DNA of 64,000 nucleotides from Prostheceraeus crozeri (GCA_907163375.1 CAJQUW010001409.1:1054001-1118000), one strand, 5' to 3'; positions 19,222 through 29,238 are shown, counted from the stretch's first letter. The notes: a model not told the origin generated them from the letters alone. Made by a program: numbers and translations.

Positions 19222-19971
19222 ATGAAAGAAAATCATCTTCAACATAGACTGATAAAAGCTGGTATTCAATCTGATATGTTTGAAAAAATGCAGCAAACCG
19301 AGCAAGTAAAAACTGATTTTGAAAAAACTATGAAACCATTTAAAACTCTTGAAAGAGAAAGTACAAATAATGATAAACAAATTGATATAACAGATCCAGA
19401 GCACAAAACTATATTAGATGACTATGGATTACTAGAATCAAACATTAATAAGAAATTACCAAAATCTATGCAATTTGAACATTCTATTTCATTTATAGAT
19501 GGAAAAACAATACCTAGATTTTATCTCGGACAAAAAGAAATATTTCCACAACCTTTTCGAGGTTTAATTTTTTCACCAGATAAATCTCCTTTTAATTTAG
19601 ATAGAAATTTTGTTAATCTTTTAAGAGGAGCAGATTTAAATAATTATGCTGTAGAAGATCTCATAAAATATAAAGCTATGTTAGATAGAGTTGGTGCAGT
19701 AAAGTCTCTTAGACGTTATAAACAATTAGAAAATTTATTATCAACGGGAGTTAAAGTAGGAAAAGGTTTATCTGAAAAACAGAAAACAGAAAAAACTGTA
19801 TTTTTACCAGATGATCCGCAAGAATTACTAAATAGATTAAATATTTTAATATCGGCAATAAAAGAAGGACATAATTCTAGTTTCAATGAAATTCATGCTA
19901 TATTGAAAAGACTGTTAGAAAAGAAGATTCTAAATGAAGAGGATTATAAAAGTATAACCGGACATCTCTGA
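19222..19971 (+). CDS. Conserved-type Polinton protein of unknown function, 249 aa
   Basis: Charged N-terminal third (coiled-coil-like, about 1-60), a central part with FIDGKTIPRFYLGQKEIFPQPFRG-type sequence, and a C-terminal helical region (200-249) beginning FLPDDPQELLNRLNILIS. A Pro-Asp-Asp-Pro-x-Glu-Leu start to a C-terminal helical domain recurs, as I recall, in uncharacterised Polinton proteins next to capsid genes; this is memory, not a search. It lies just upstream of the penton-like gene. The stop codon sits in the loop of a perfect GC-rich hairpin (19961-19975). Confidence 0.7.
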   Translation: MKENHLQHRLIKAGIQSDMFEKMQQTEQVKTDFEKTMKPFKTLERESTNNDKQIDITDPEHKTILDDYGLLESNINKKLPKSMQFEHSISFIDGKTIPRFYLGQKEIFPQPFRGLIFSPDKSPFNLDRNFVNLLRGADLNNYAVEDLIKYKAMLDRVGAVKSLRRYKQLENLLSTGVKVGKGLSEKQKTEKTVFLPDDPQELLNRLNILISAIKEGHNSSFNEIHAILKRLLEKKILNEEDYKSITGHL

Positions 19972-19991
19972 TGTCTTTAAGGGCTTCGCCC
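19961..19991 (+). repeat. GC-rich double hairpin DH1 at gene end
   Basis: GACATC-TCT-GATGTC, then 5 nt, then GGGC-TTC-GCCC: two perfect stems with 3-nt loops in 31 bp. The 249-aa gene's stop codon overlaps the first loop. The same 31-bp layout recurs at 26062-26092. Confidence 0.85.
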
Positions 19992-20017
19992 GTAGCTGAA
20001 ATATGTTGTTTCTAATT

Positions 20018-20068
20018 TTTATTTATGATTTTTATCTATGATTTTTATCTACGATTTTTATCTATAAT
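20018..20068 (+). repeat. Tandem AT-rich leader repeat upstream of penton gene
   Basis: Four near-copies of a ~14-bp unit, ATTTTTATCTATG or close, 25-75 bp upstream of the penton ATG. Comparable but unrelated AT-rich tandem repeats precede the major capsid gene and the small gene at 30967. Confidence 0.75.
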
Positions 20069-20093
20069 ATTTATTCAAAATTTTAACTAAAAA

Positions 20094-20882
20094 ATGTGTT
20101 CAGCAGATTTAGACAAAATTAATAATCATTTAGAAAATTTGACAGAGATTTTGGGTTCATCAAAATTTAGTACGACGTTAAAAATTATAACAACTACTTC
20201 ATCACACACTTGTAATTTAGAACCCATTCTTCATTTAGAACAAAATATAAATTATCAAATTGCATTGACTAGTTTCTCCACATTTAACACTATTCAAAAT
20301 GTTATAAAAGATGTGAATGATCAATTTAGATATTCTACTGATAAAGGCAAAACATGGAAAATACTAACTTTTCTTCCTGGTTCTTACGAAGTTGAAACAA
20401 TATCAAATGAAATTAAGAGACATTTAGGTATACCATTTAAAGATAAGAAACAATTACATTTCGCAGTTGAACCGGCAGTTAATAAATTTTCTCTTACTTT
20501 AGACGAAAATCATCAAGTTGATTTTAATCATGATAGATCATTGTCAAAGCTATTAGGATTTAATAAACAAACCTATAGTCAAGGTTATCATTTAGGTGAG
20601 AAGATTCCAAAAATAACTGAAATAAATTCAATTGTTGTGCATTGTGACATTATTGAAGGAGGATATATAAATGGTAAATTGTCAAATTTAATATTCAGTT
20701 TTCCAGCTTTTACTGTACCCATTGGTTATAGATTAAATGTAATTCCACAAACATTAATATATTTCCCTATTACAAGAAAAACTATTAACAACATTAACAT
20801 TAGAATCACTGATGAAAAAGGACAAGAAATAAATTTTGGAGGCGAAGAGATCATGATAGATCTTTTGGTTCGGGAGGTATAA
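20094..20882 (+). CDS. Polinton penton-like minor capsid protein, 262 aa
   Basis: This gene matches the single-jelly-roll minor capsid (penton) proteins of Polintons and related viruses. It shows the usual series: a soluble N-terminal strand region with YQIALTSFSTFNTI (about 54-67), a GSYEVETISNEI segment (104-115) like the family's G-T/S-Y-E-L-x-x-I-N, SLSKLLGFNK (149-158), VVHCDIIEGGYINGK (about 179-193), PIGYRLNVIPQTLIYFPITRKTINNINIRITDEKG, and a FGGEEIMIDLLV end. It would form the capsid vertices with the major capsid protein at 29442. The gene is open over its whole length. AT-rich four-fold repeats (ATTTTTATCTATG type) precede it. Confidence rests on motif order. Confidence 0.85.
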   Translation: MCSADLDKINNHLENLTEILGSSKFSTTLKIITTTSSHTCNLEPILHLEQNINYQIALTSFSTFNTIQNVIKDVNDQFRYSTDKGKTWKILTFLPGSYEVETISNEIKRHLGIPFKDKKQLHFAVEPAVNKFSLTLDENHQVDFNHDRSLSKLLGFNKQTYSQGYHLGEKIPKITEINSIVVHCDIIEGGYINGKLSNLIFSFPAFTVPIGYRLNVIPQTLIYFPITRKTINNINIRITDEKGQEINFGGEEIMIDLLVREV

Positions 20883-20909
20883 ACTCCCGTTCGGGAGGTA
20901 TAAACTCCC
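20871..20909 (+). repeat. Tandem GC-rich hairpins at penton gene end
   Basis: CGGGAG-GTATAAA-CTCCCG (20871-20889), directly repeated as GGGAG-GTATAAA-CTCCC (20893-20909). The penton stop codon lies in the first loop. Seven-nt loops here, unlike the 3-nt loops elsewhere. Confidence 0.85.
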
Positions 20910-20987
20910 ACGCGAAGCTAGAGAAGTTTAATTTTCTTCTTCTTTAAAAATAAAATTAAAATTAAAATAAATTTTTTTATTAAAAAA

Positions 20988-21752
20988 TGAGTGAAGTACC
21001 CCCATTAAATAAAAAAATCTTAAATTTAATCATCATCCAAATTTATCTAATAAAGTTTTGTCAGTTATTTGCGGAAGATCAGGATGTGGTAAAACGTATC
21101 TATTGTTTAAAATTTTAACGACTCCAATTTTTTTGGATTATAACAATCTTATAATTTATACAACAACAGCAGAACAACCCGTCTATCAATTTTTAAAATA
21201 TGGATTTGAAAATAATCTTAAAAAACAGCAATTGCCTCATTATTCAAAGAATATGAAAAATCTGAAGATGAAGAAGAAATAAGTTCGTGGTGTGAAGAAG
21301 CAGCAAAAAATAATCAGTTAGTTGAAACCAATAAAAATAAGCATATAAAGATACAATTAATAGATGATAGTGGTAATATGCAAGATCCTAGTAAACTAGA
21401 TAAAACAATGAAACATTGTGTAATTTTTGATGATTGTGTTAATGATAGAAATCAGTCAGTTCAGAGAAATTATTTCACAAGAGGTAGACATAATAACTGT
21501 AGTGTTTTTTATTTAACACAAAGTAAGTATTCATTAGACGGAACTGTTATTAGAAAGAATGCAAATATATTTATACTATTTGAAATAAATGCAAGAAACT
21601 TAAGTGATTTGTTAAGAGATTTATGCGTAAGAAATAAAGATGAATTTAAACAATCGTGTAACAATGCTTGGTCAAAAGATTATGGCTTCATTACAATTAA
21701 TATTGATAAAAAAATTCATGATAGAGTTATCGAAGATTTGTTTACCGAGTGA
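20988..21752 (+). pseudogene. Polinton genome-packaging ATPase (HerA/FtsK-A32 type), broken
   Basis: The Walker A motif GRSGCGKT sits near the start (about 21070-21095), and a Walker B-type CVIFDD lies in the second half, followed by RGRHNNCSVFYLTQSKYSL, which carries the sensor-like polar residues typical of the A32-like packaging ATPases of Polintons. The protein would pump DNA into the capsid. It lies between penton and polymerase. The reading frame is not continuous, with about one break, so it is a fossil as it stands. Confidence 0.85.
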
Positions 21753-24359
21753 TAAAAAATATACAAATATAGTGTTATAATATTCTTTTTTATTTTATGT
21801 ATATATCAAATTTGTCTATCTTAGAAATTAGAAAATTAAAAAGGTGAAGTAGTTATTCCATCAGGTAAAATTTTTCTTTTATCATCAAATGGATCTAATG
21901 CTAATTTATGTTCTTCTTTTAAATACATTTTATGTTTCTTTGAATTAAGTCTATATTTACATGCTGTTTTTATTTCATTATTAAATAATGCATTTTTATA
22001 ATCTTGAAATGTTATTTGATTAGCCACTGATGCCTTTGAAATTCCTTTTAATGTTTTATGTGTTTTAATATTATTAGTTGTATTATAACAGTAACATTTA
22101 GATTTTAAAAATATAGCTGTTATGTATTAAAAAAATAAATCTGTTATGAAATCTTCATTTCCTTCTAATTCATCTTTTACTTTACATAAATCAGAAGGAT
22201 GAATGATATCTTTTATTTTATCTATTTCTTTAACAAGTGTAGAACTATACGGTATTGTTAATTCTAAGAAAACAGAATCGGTATCTGTAAAGTGTAATTT
22301 ATAGTTTTTGCCATAAGCAGGTGCTAAATAGTCATATATAAATCTATACATAAATAGTTTAGCTAATTCTAATATAGTGAATCCAATAAAATTAAACTTA
22401 TCATGTTTTACGCTAATTCGACGTAAGTGTACAGCACATAGTTCATCACTAAATCTAGTAGTTCTTTTATATGTAGGTTTCCTTGTTAAATTTTAAAACC
22501 TATCTTTATCATAAACTATTTCAATATTTTGTCTATTACGCACATTTTCTAAAGTCTTACCATAAAATGCATTATTCATTAATTTGAAGAACACGTTTCC
22601 AAAATCATCTTTATTTCTTTTAGCTATTTTACGTTTTTCAATATTGAACTCTATATAATTTTTTAACCATTTAGATTTTTGATAAAATAGTTTTCGATGT
22701 ATTTTGGTGAGAATCATTCCATGATCTAAATACCAATCTAGCATTCTTCCTTCAACAACATACTTTCCTTTATTACTTTGTGTTAACATAAGTTTTTTTG
22801 TTGGTCTGTATTTCTTAGGAATTATAGATTTTTGATAATCTGAAAAATCGTCTATATTGGGAATTTTGTTTTCGGGACAGAAAGGAAAATATTTTGTTTT
22901 ATCTTTTATTTCATCAGGATATACTAAATCAACTTCATATATATAACCATGATTATAATTTCCATCATATGTTTTTTGATAATCAAGAATATTACACCAT
23001 TCCATCTCACCTGTTGGTAATTCTTGTATCATGCAAGAAGAATATAAGCTATTAAAATCATAATATAACAAATAGTTTTCTCTCATGATTTCATCAACTG
23101 CTGCTTGACTATCTTCATTTGATATAAGTCCTTCTATATTTTGATTAAACAATTTTATAAACTGATCGCTTTCTTCTGGAGATAAAGGTTTCATTATTCC
23201 ATAATCATCAGGATTTCCTTTTTTATTGTAACACTGTACATAACGATTACCTAAAACTGATGAAACTCCACCTCTAATTCCAGATTCAAAAAATAATAAT
23301 TTATCATATGTATTTTCTTTATAATGTTTAAGTTTAACATTTATATGTTTTAATCCTGCCAGCCATGTTAAACCTGGTGTAGAATAACAATAACATGGAT
23401 CTATTCCGTAATATTCTAAACACATATCACGAAAGTTTTCAAAAAGATCAGCTAGTATTAATACATCTATCTGAAGATATTTCATTGTATAATCATACAT
23501 TGTTCTACAATTTAACTCTCTCCAATTTTTTTCAGCTTCTGCATAGTCTTCGTCAGATAATTGTGATTGTTTTAATGTTGATTTAAATTTATTTATTGGA
23601 GGAAGTTATTTTTCTTCCATAATTTTATTCACAGAATTAAAATCTCCAGTTATATACTCATACGGAAATATTCCTTTTAAAGGTTTTTGATTATATTTAT
23701 TTAATATTTTACATTGTTCAGGTTTCAAAGTTTTTCCCATAACATCTAATGAATAAGGAGTAAAAAATCTAAATGCATCTAAAATTCTAATACAACCTAA
23801 TTGCATTGAAAATTTTCTTCTTCTGTTTTACATAGTACATTTATTTGTTGTAGTTGTAATTTTTCAGATGAAAATAAATCTTTCATTACTAGATGGAAAT
23901 CATATTTAGAACCATTGTAGAAATATAGAGGAACAAAGTTATATTTAAATTTATTAGCATTAAGATTACAAGAAATATGTGCTGCACCTCTATATAATCC
24001 ATTTAGATGATCATGATCTTTTACCTTATCAATATATCTACCTCTGCCATTTTTATAATTTTTTGCAAATTCTTTTCCACAGTAATAACATTTTGTTTCA
24101 TTAATAAAATTTAATTTTTCTTTTTCTGTTAATGGCATCATTGGTATATTTGTTTCAAGCAATTGTGAGTAATTCTTCTATTTTTCTTTGTAAACATTTC
24201 TGAACTATCTTCACCATAGTATTGATAATATTCTGATTTAAATAATTCAGGATAATTTGAATGAATGTACATTCCCCAACATAATGGTTTTGGTTCAAAT
24301 ATATATTTTTCTTTACTTTGTTCAGCTGCACTTTTTTCATAATTATCATTTTCAGAATC

Positions 24360-24386
24360 GGGTGAAGCCCTGGAACTTTCCGTTCG
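24360..24386 (-). repeat. GC-rich hairpin DH4 inside polymerase coding region
   Basis: Plus-strand reading: GGGT-GAA-GCCC (T-G wobble), then a weak hairpin around GAAC...GTTC. On the gene strand it encodes ESSRASPDS, close to the peptide from DH2. Confidence 0.55.
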
Positions 24387-26061
24387 ATTTTGTGACATAT
24401 TAACATTATATGCTTCAAAATCACAATAAATAGTAGAGGGTACTTTATTTTTAAAATACCATTTATTATATTCTAAATAATCATCTTTTGGAAATGTGTT
24501 TCTGACTGCTTCATTTTGTTGGCAATTCTCCAAATGTCTATTCATTTCTTCTTTAGTTCTAAAACTTGTCATACATTGGAGACAAGGAAAATTGGCATTA
24601 TCTGAAGTTTTTGTAAATATAGAAACATCTTTACACAATATAAAATGACCCTGATAATATAAAATATTCGCTTGTGCTGGCTGTTTTGTCTGTTCTAATT
24701 TTTCAAACTTATCTTTATATATTTCATGTGTTAAATCAATTTGTCTTTGTAAATCTTTTTCAGTCTGTTGATAATTTTGATTTAATATTTGTAACTGATA
24801 ACTATATTCTTTATCATATTGTTCTTTATATTGTTGTAGACATTTTTTTAAAGATTCATTTTTTTTGATTGGTTTCATTTTCTTCATTATTTAATTCTTT
24901 ATTGTCTTCATTATTTTCTTCATTTAATTTTTGTATCGTTTCTATCTTATTTTGATATTTATGGCCATATTCTTGTACTAATATTTTTGTTTGTTGTTGA
25001 TAATCTGTTTTACATTTTTGTAAACTTTCATTTAAATTTTGTAATTTTTGTTGATATTCTAAAGATAAAGATAGATAATCGGAATCATAATCATAATTAT
25101 AATTACGTCCTTTATAATTATTATGATTAATCATTATTGGTGATAGTGTTTTAACAATTTGAAATTTTTCAGTACATATTATATTTCCTTGGTAAAAAAT
25201 CTTATGATGCATGTAATTTCCTCTATCATTATATACTATTTCTGATTGACATAAATTTTTATTATTCAAATAAAATTTTTTTGAATCTGAGTAAAGTGGA
25301 GTAATTTTACCAATAGAAACATAATTCACATTTAATTCAAAAACATTTACTTCTATTAAATTTTTATTCTTTTTATGAAACTTTTTTAACCTATTATAAT
25401 CATTTGGAAATTCATCTAAGCCATCAGAGAGATCAAATTCCTTTATGTATTCTTCTTTATTATAATGACTTAGTCTCTCTTTGTGATATTCTGCAGGATG
25501 TAAATGTGCTATAATACTCCACAGAAAGCAATAATCATCTTCATTTTTTATGTTGATTATTTGTGGTGAACTGAAAGGTAAAGGAACATAACTACCACCA
25601 GTATTATTTTTATATCTATCAATTACTATTTTCTTAGATAGTATTTTAACAAATCTCCAACCAGATTCACGTAACTGGGCTTCAATTATACAATTTTCTA
25701 ATTTAAGTATCATTTGTTCAAATATGGGTTGTATATCATTTACATTATGAATTTCTTGTGAATTTGTAAAATGTCCTTGTATTATTTCTTCAGGAATTCC
25801 AGCAGGTCCATTTTTTGTATAAAGTACTTCTACATTCATATAACATTTGAAAGATTTCTTAAATATATTATAAAAGTTTGTTAGAATATCAGAAAAAGTT
25901 TCATCGGTTTCATTATGTTCAACCGATTCATTAAATAAATATTTTATATCTGTTACCGCTTCATCGGTTTTTTCAGTTCCATCTGCTTTTTTAATTTCGT
26001 TTAATTCATCTATTTCGTTAAATTCATCAGTATCGCTAAATAAATATCTTCCATCTGGTGC

Positions 26062-26092
26062 GGGCGAGGCCCTGGAAGACATCTCCGGTGTC
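26062..26092 (-). repeat. GC-rich double hairpin DH2 inside polymerase coding region
   Basis: Plus-strand reading: GGGC-GAG-GCCC (26062-26072), 5 nt, then GACATC-TCC-GGTGTC (26078-26092). On the gene strand the order, the loop sizes and the 31-bp length match DH1 at 19961-19991. It encodes PEMSSRASP in the polymerase frame. Confidence 0.8.
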
Positions 26093-26256
26093 CCATGTAC
26101 ATGTTCATCTTCACTATTAAAAACTTTTTTATATTCCGAATGTGAATAATCATCAAACATTTTTTTACCGTTTATATCAGTAGGCAATGTTTCTAGATAG
26201 TTTATATAATTATTTAATTTTAATATATTTCCTTCATCAACTCGATCTACATTTTG

Positions 26257-26349
26257 TTAATGCATTTTACTATTTAAATGAGATTGATAACTTCTTTTTG
26301 TTTGCAATTTTTTTTTACATAAGTTACAATAAAACTTGGTATTTTCCAT
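26257..26349 (-). CDS. Mini-ORF with one C2H2 zinc finger, 30 aa
   Basis: Starts MENTKFYCNLC and ends in KMH. Cys8, Cys11, His24 and His30 give C-x2-C-x12-H-x5-H, one C2H2-type finger. It begins right after a T-rich tract (minus-strand AAAAAATAAAAAAATGG context) that resembles the leaders of the other Polinton genes, so it is probably the start of a real transcript. It lies just upstream of the polymerase on the same strand, and its finger may belong with that protein or act alone. Too short to name. Confidence 0.5.
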   Translation of the reverse strand: MENTKFYCNLCKKKLQTKRSYQSHLNSKMH

Positions 26350-26465
26350 TTTTTTATTTTTTAAAGAAAAAATTGTGTTTTAATTTTAAATATAAACATT
26401 CCAATATCAAGGACTTGAGTGTTATTTTATATTATTATATATTTCACGTTCTTAAGTTATTTTAT

Positions 26466-26533
26466 TTTCTTTATCATATTAAGTTTTATCATATTAAGTT
26501 TTATCATATTAAGTTTAATCATATAAAGTTTTA
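26466..26533. repeat. Four-fold ~13-bp AT-rich tandem repeat
   Basis: Units of TTATCATATTAAG and close variants at the 3' end of the 26515-27786 gene. The last unit runs into the coding sequence and helps encode its C-terminal end. Confidence 0.8.
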
Positions 26534-27786
26534 TCAAAGGATAATTTAAATTTTTTTTCACTAACTATTGATTCTTCATCATCATCATCAATTGATTCTT
26601 CATCATCATCATAAGTTGTTTCTTCAACATCATAAATTACACTTTTTGGTATAGGATGCCATTCCCTGATAGGATACCATTCCCTGATAGGAATATCTAA
26701 TTCTAAATTACATCTTTTATCTGATAATAATATAATAGAGAAAAATATTGGTCTTTGATCTCTTTTGGAAAATTTAATAACACCACCATAATCTGAATCA
26801 CTTTTAGTTTTTATTAAAGATGATAAAATTTTAAATTGATTAGATGTAAATCCTAATTTAAATTTTGTAGACCCGATACATAGTTGTCTAACAGTATCTT
26901 CAACTATACCATCATTATTATTTTCAATTGTAAGAAAATGAAATTTTGATAAATTTTTATAATTACTAATATTTTTATAATCTTTTTTACCATTTACACC
27001 TTTTTCAGATGTTTCAGAATCATCATTTATATTATCAGTTTCTTCAATATAATTCAGAGGTTTATTATGATTATGATTATGGTCATTGTTAATAGTATAA
27101 GGTGTAGTCCACATATAAATTTTCTCTTGTTGAGCTAAACCATTTATATAAGATTTTAACAAATTAATATTTAAGTTTGAATATAATCCTATATAAGTAT
27201 CATCATCATATCTTTGCGGCATTTCTAATGTTTCTTGTTTATAAATAGAATCTCTATAATAAACTTGACATAATAATTCTTCATTATGTTTTTTACTCTC
27301 TATGTGAATGTTATATTGATTTTGATCGTCAACAAATAATCTAATTTTTTCTTTCGAAAAAGATTTTAGTTTTTTAACTAATTCTTTAATATTGATATAA
27401 TTAATAATTTTATTTTCTATCCAATCAGTATTACTAATCGGCAAAACTGCTCTAATAAATCCATAAACATTATTATGTCCTATTATAACCATATTTTCTT
27501 TATTTATTTCCACATAAGCTACATCATTATATTTACTAACAATCTCCATAAATTTAATAAATGGATCACCTGGAAATAAACAATAATTAGTTTCTATAGA
27601 AGGTAAACCTTTAGTCTGTTCTCTAAATATTTCAGCTTGTAATTCAAACAAAAGATTAACATCTATACATGGATTATTATTATTATTATTATCAAAACAT
27701 TTATTTTCAAATCCCGTTGATCTCGTCGAATAAGAAGAACAGGATGATGCGGACGAATATAATTTTTTTAAATTTGGTTTTTCCAT
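26515..27786 (-). CDS. Possible PCNA-like sliding clamp, 423 aa
   Basis: Not firmly recognised. After a Ser/Asn-rich N-terminus (1-40), the protein has a two-part layout like a DNA sliding clamp: F-x-K-F-M-E-I-V-S-K...YVEINKENMVIIG, INIKELVKKLKSFSKEKIRLFVDDQ, a middle segment YIGLYSNLNINLLKSYINGL, then after an Asn/Asp/His-rich insert a C-terminal FKLGFTSNQFKILSSLIKT...GVIKFSKRDQRPIFFSIIL that mirrors the last strands of PCNA (hydrophobic strand, helix, strand, then D-x-P-I/L). The C-terminus is acidic (EESIDDDDEESI). It sits immediately upstream of polymerase B on the same strand, where a processivity factor would fit. Alternative: a structural protein of unknown fold. Confidence 0.4.
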   Translation of the reverse strand: MEKPNLKKLYSSASSCSSYSTRSTGFENKCFDNNNNNNPCIDVNLLFELQAEIFREQTKGLPSIETNYCLFPGDPFIKFMEIVSKYNDVAYVEINKENMVIIGHNNVYGFIRAVLPISNTDWIENKIINYINIKELVKKLKSFSKEKIRLFVDDQNQYNIHIESKKHNEELLCQVYYRDSIYKQETLEMPQRYDDDTYIGLYSNLNINLLKSYINGLAQQEKIYMWTTPYTINNDHNHNHNKPLNYIEETDNINDDSETSEKGVNGKKDYKNISNYKNLSKFHFLTIENNNDGIVEDTVRQLCIGSTKFKLGFTSNQFKILSSLIKTKSDSDYGGVIKFSKRDQRPIFFSIILLSDKRCNLELDIPIREWYPIREWHPIPKSVIYDVEETTYDDDEESIDDDDEESIVSEKKFKLSFDKTLYD

Positions 27787-27862
27787 TTTTTTATTTTTAT
27801 TAGAAAAAATTTTACTTTTTTATTTTTATTAGAAAAAATTTTACTTTTTTATTGTTTTAAAA

Positions 27863-28750
27863 ATGATGTTACCAAATGTTGGTGGAGGTGCATATATCCC
27901 GAATAATCGTGAATTAGAAATAGAGATAGAAAATTATATCATGAAAACTGGAGACGTTTTATCTGGTCCATTGCATCTTTCTATTCTTCCGCAACAAAAT
28001 ACAGAGTTAACAAATAAACAATATGTTGATACACAAATCAATGACTTAAAAGAAAAATATATAAACGATGTTTTGGTTCCACTGATGAATGAATTAAAGT
28101 TGCTAAAACTTAATGACAAATCATTAAACGAAAAATTATTAAAACTTGATAAAAAGGATAGAGAGCTAGAAGCAGATATAGCAAAACTTTTTAAAAAGAT
28201 TTCTGAACAATCAAAAATTTCAATATTACTTTCTATAAAGTTAAAATCTGCAGTCATTAAAAATAAACATCAGATACAACTATTGAAAGAACAATTAGAA
28301 GATGAAATAGAAAAACTACCTGAAAGAATTAAAAAAAATTTAAAGCAGTTACAAACTACATTTCAAAAAAGTGTTGATGAATTAAGTTCTAAAATTACTC
28401 AACAAATGAAAAAGATGAATAGAATAATAAATGAAGTAAACTCGCTTAATCAAAAAGTTGATAAAATGAAAACTCTTAAAATCAATTTAGAAAATGAATT
28501 AAAGATAAATTTACAAGAAAACTCTAAAGAAAATAAAGAACAGTTAGATGCTGTTAAAAGACAATTAGATGTTCTTAAAATTAAGTTAGATGCACTTAAA
28601 ACGGCATTGAAGATGAATCAGGAGAAAATGCAAGTTAATAGAAAAGAAATTAAAGTACATCACACGCTGCTTGACGCAATAGATAAAGTGCAACAGTCAA
28701 TTAATAAAGTTATCTCCAAGTTGTTGTCCATCCACAAACGTAAATCTTAA
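27863..28750 (+). CDS. Fibre-like coiled-coil protein, 295 aa
   Basis: Residues 28-56 read K-T-G-D-V-L-S-G-P-L-H-L ... T-N-K-Q-Y-V-D, the short motif found near the start of phage tail-fibre repeats (G-D-x-M/L-S-G-P-L ... K-x-Y-V-D). From about 57 to 285 it is almost unbroken heptad-like coiled coil rich in Leu, Lys, Glu, Gln and Asn, with one hydrophobic patch (ISILLSIKLKSAVI). It would suit a trimeric stalk or fibre on a virion. It is transcribed away from the 26515 gene; the ~75-bp gap holds duplicated TTTTTATTTTTATTAG-type tracts that could be a bidirectional promoter. Function is inference from one motif and shape. Confidence 0.55.
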   Translation: MMLPNVGGGAYIPNNRELEIEIENYIMKTGDVLSGPLHLSILPQQNTELTNKQYVDTQINDLKEKYINDVLVPLMNELKLLKLNDKSLNEKLLKLDKKDRELEADIAKLFKKISEQSKISILLSIKLKSAVIKNKHQIQLLKEQLEDEIEKLPERIKKNLKQLQTTFQKSVDELSSKITQQMKKMNRIINEVNSLNQKVDKMKTLKINLENELKINLQENSKENKEQLDAVKRQLDVLKIKLDALKTALKMNQEKMQVNRKEIKVHHTLLDAIDKVQQSINKVISKLLSIHKRKS

Positions 28751-28792
28751 CACGTAGATATTTTTCCCAAAAGTCAAATTTAATCCTAAAAA

Positions 28793-29188
28793 ATGCCTAT
28801 AATTTATAAACACAATCTTAAACATTTTGCTTCAAATCAAAAAATTGCTCATGAACCATCTATGAAATCTGTTTACCATTATGACAGTGTAGAAACAGTC
28901 GGAACACAAAAGTTCCTAGGCACCGCAGGCATCTTTTCTGGTATTGGTAGTATCGTTAACTTAATTAAAAATAATAAAGATTTGATTACATCTGCTGCAA
29001 AAGGAGCAGCTGCTATAGGTAGTACAGCTAGTGCAATATCAAATGCTGTTAAGTCTCAAAACGAATTAAAACAACTAGAAGCTATTCGTAAACTTAGGAA
29101 TGATTCTGAAGAACTAAAAAATTTAAAAAAACTTTCAGAGGAAACAAAAAACAAAATTGCTAACATAGCTGTGGGGGTGAAACCTTGA
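28793..29188 (+). CDS. Small Polinton protein with amphipathic/hydrophobic core, 131 aa
   Basis: N-terminal 40 residues are polar and basic. Residues about 45-87 (GIFSGIGSIVNLIKNNKDLITSAAKGAAAIGSTASAI) are Gly/Ala-rich and amphipathic; a Lys/Glu helix follows (88-125). Small proteins of this build sit beside the major capsid gene in Polintons and adenovirus-like viruses, where adenovirus protein VI disrupts membranes; that role is only a suggestion. It follows the fibre-like gene after about 40 bp and precedes the major capsid gene. A GC hairpin starts right at its stop codon. Confidence 0.6.
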   Translation: MPIIYKHNLKHFASNQKIAHEPSMKSVYHYDSVETVGTQKFLGTAGIFSGIGSIVNLIKNNKDLITSAAKGAAAIGSTASAISNAVKSQNELKQLEAIRKLRNDSEELKNLKKLSEETKNKIANIAVGVKP

Positions 29189-29238
29189 GGAGCGGAGCTC
29201 CGTCTGATAGTAAACATAAGAAGAAATCAGGCGTAGCC
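29189..29238 (+). repeat. GC-rich hairpins DH7 after the 131-aa gene
   Basis: GGAGC-GGA-GCTCC (29189-29201) begins one base after the stop codon. GGC-GTA-GCC (29230-29238) follows; the longer word AGGCGTAGCCATA-like also occurs at 32521-32533. Confidence 0.65.

Larger units (their letters stand above)
21836..26187 (-). pseudogene. Polinton protein-primed DNA polymerase B, broken
   Basis: Motifs appear in the expected order along the minus strand: an N-terminal region with the IKNEDDYCFLWSIIAHLHPAE block common to Maverick polymerases; exonuclease motifs PSTIYCDFEAYN and GSKYDFHLV; between them a Cys/His cluster (CYYCGKEF...KVKDHDHLNG...ISCNLN) of the endonuclease VII-like insert seen in these polymerases; exonuclease III-like YLQIDVLILADLF; polymerase motif A YYDFNSLYSSCM; motif B KLMNNAFYGK; motif C FTDTDS; and a C-terminal DPFDDKRKILPDG. 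It would replicate the element from a terminal protein. About six breaks. The N-terminal third also carries low-complexity Asp/Glu/Asn and Gln/Lys coiled-coil stretches and two hairpin-encoded SSRASP peptides. Confidence 0.93.
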
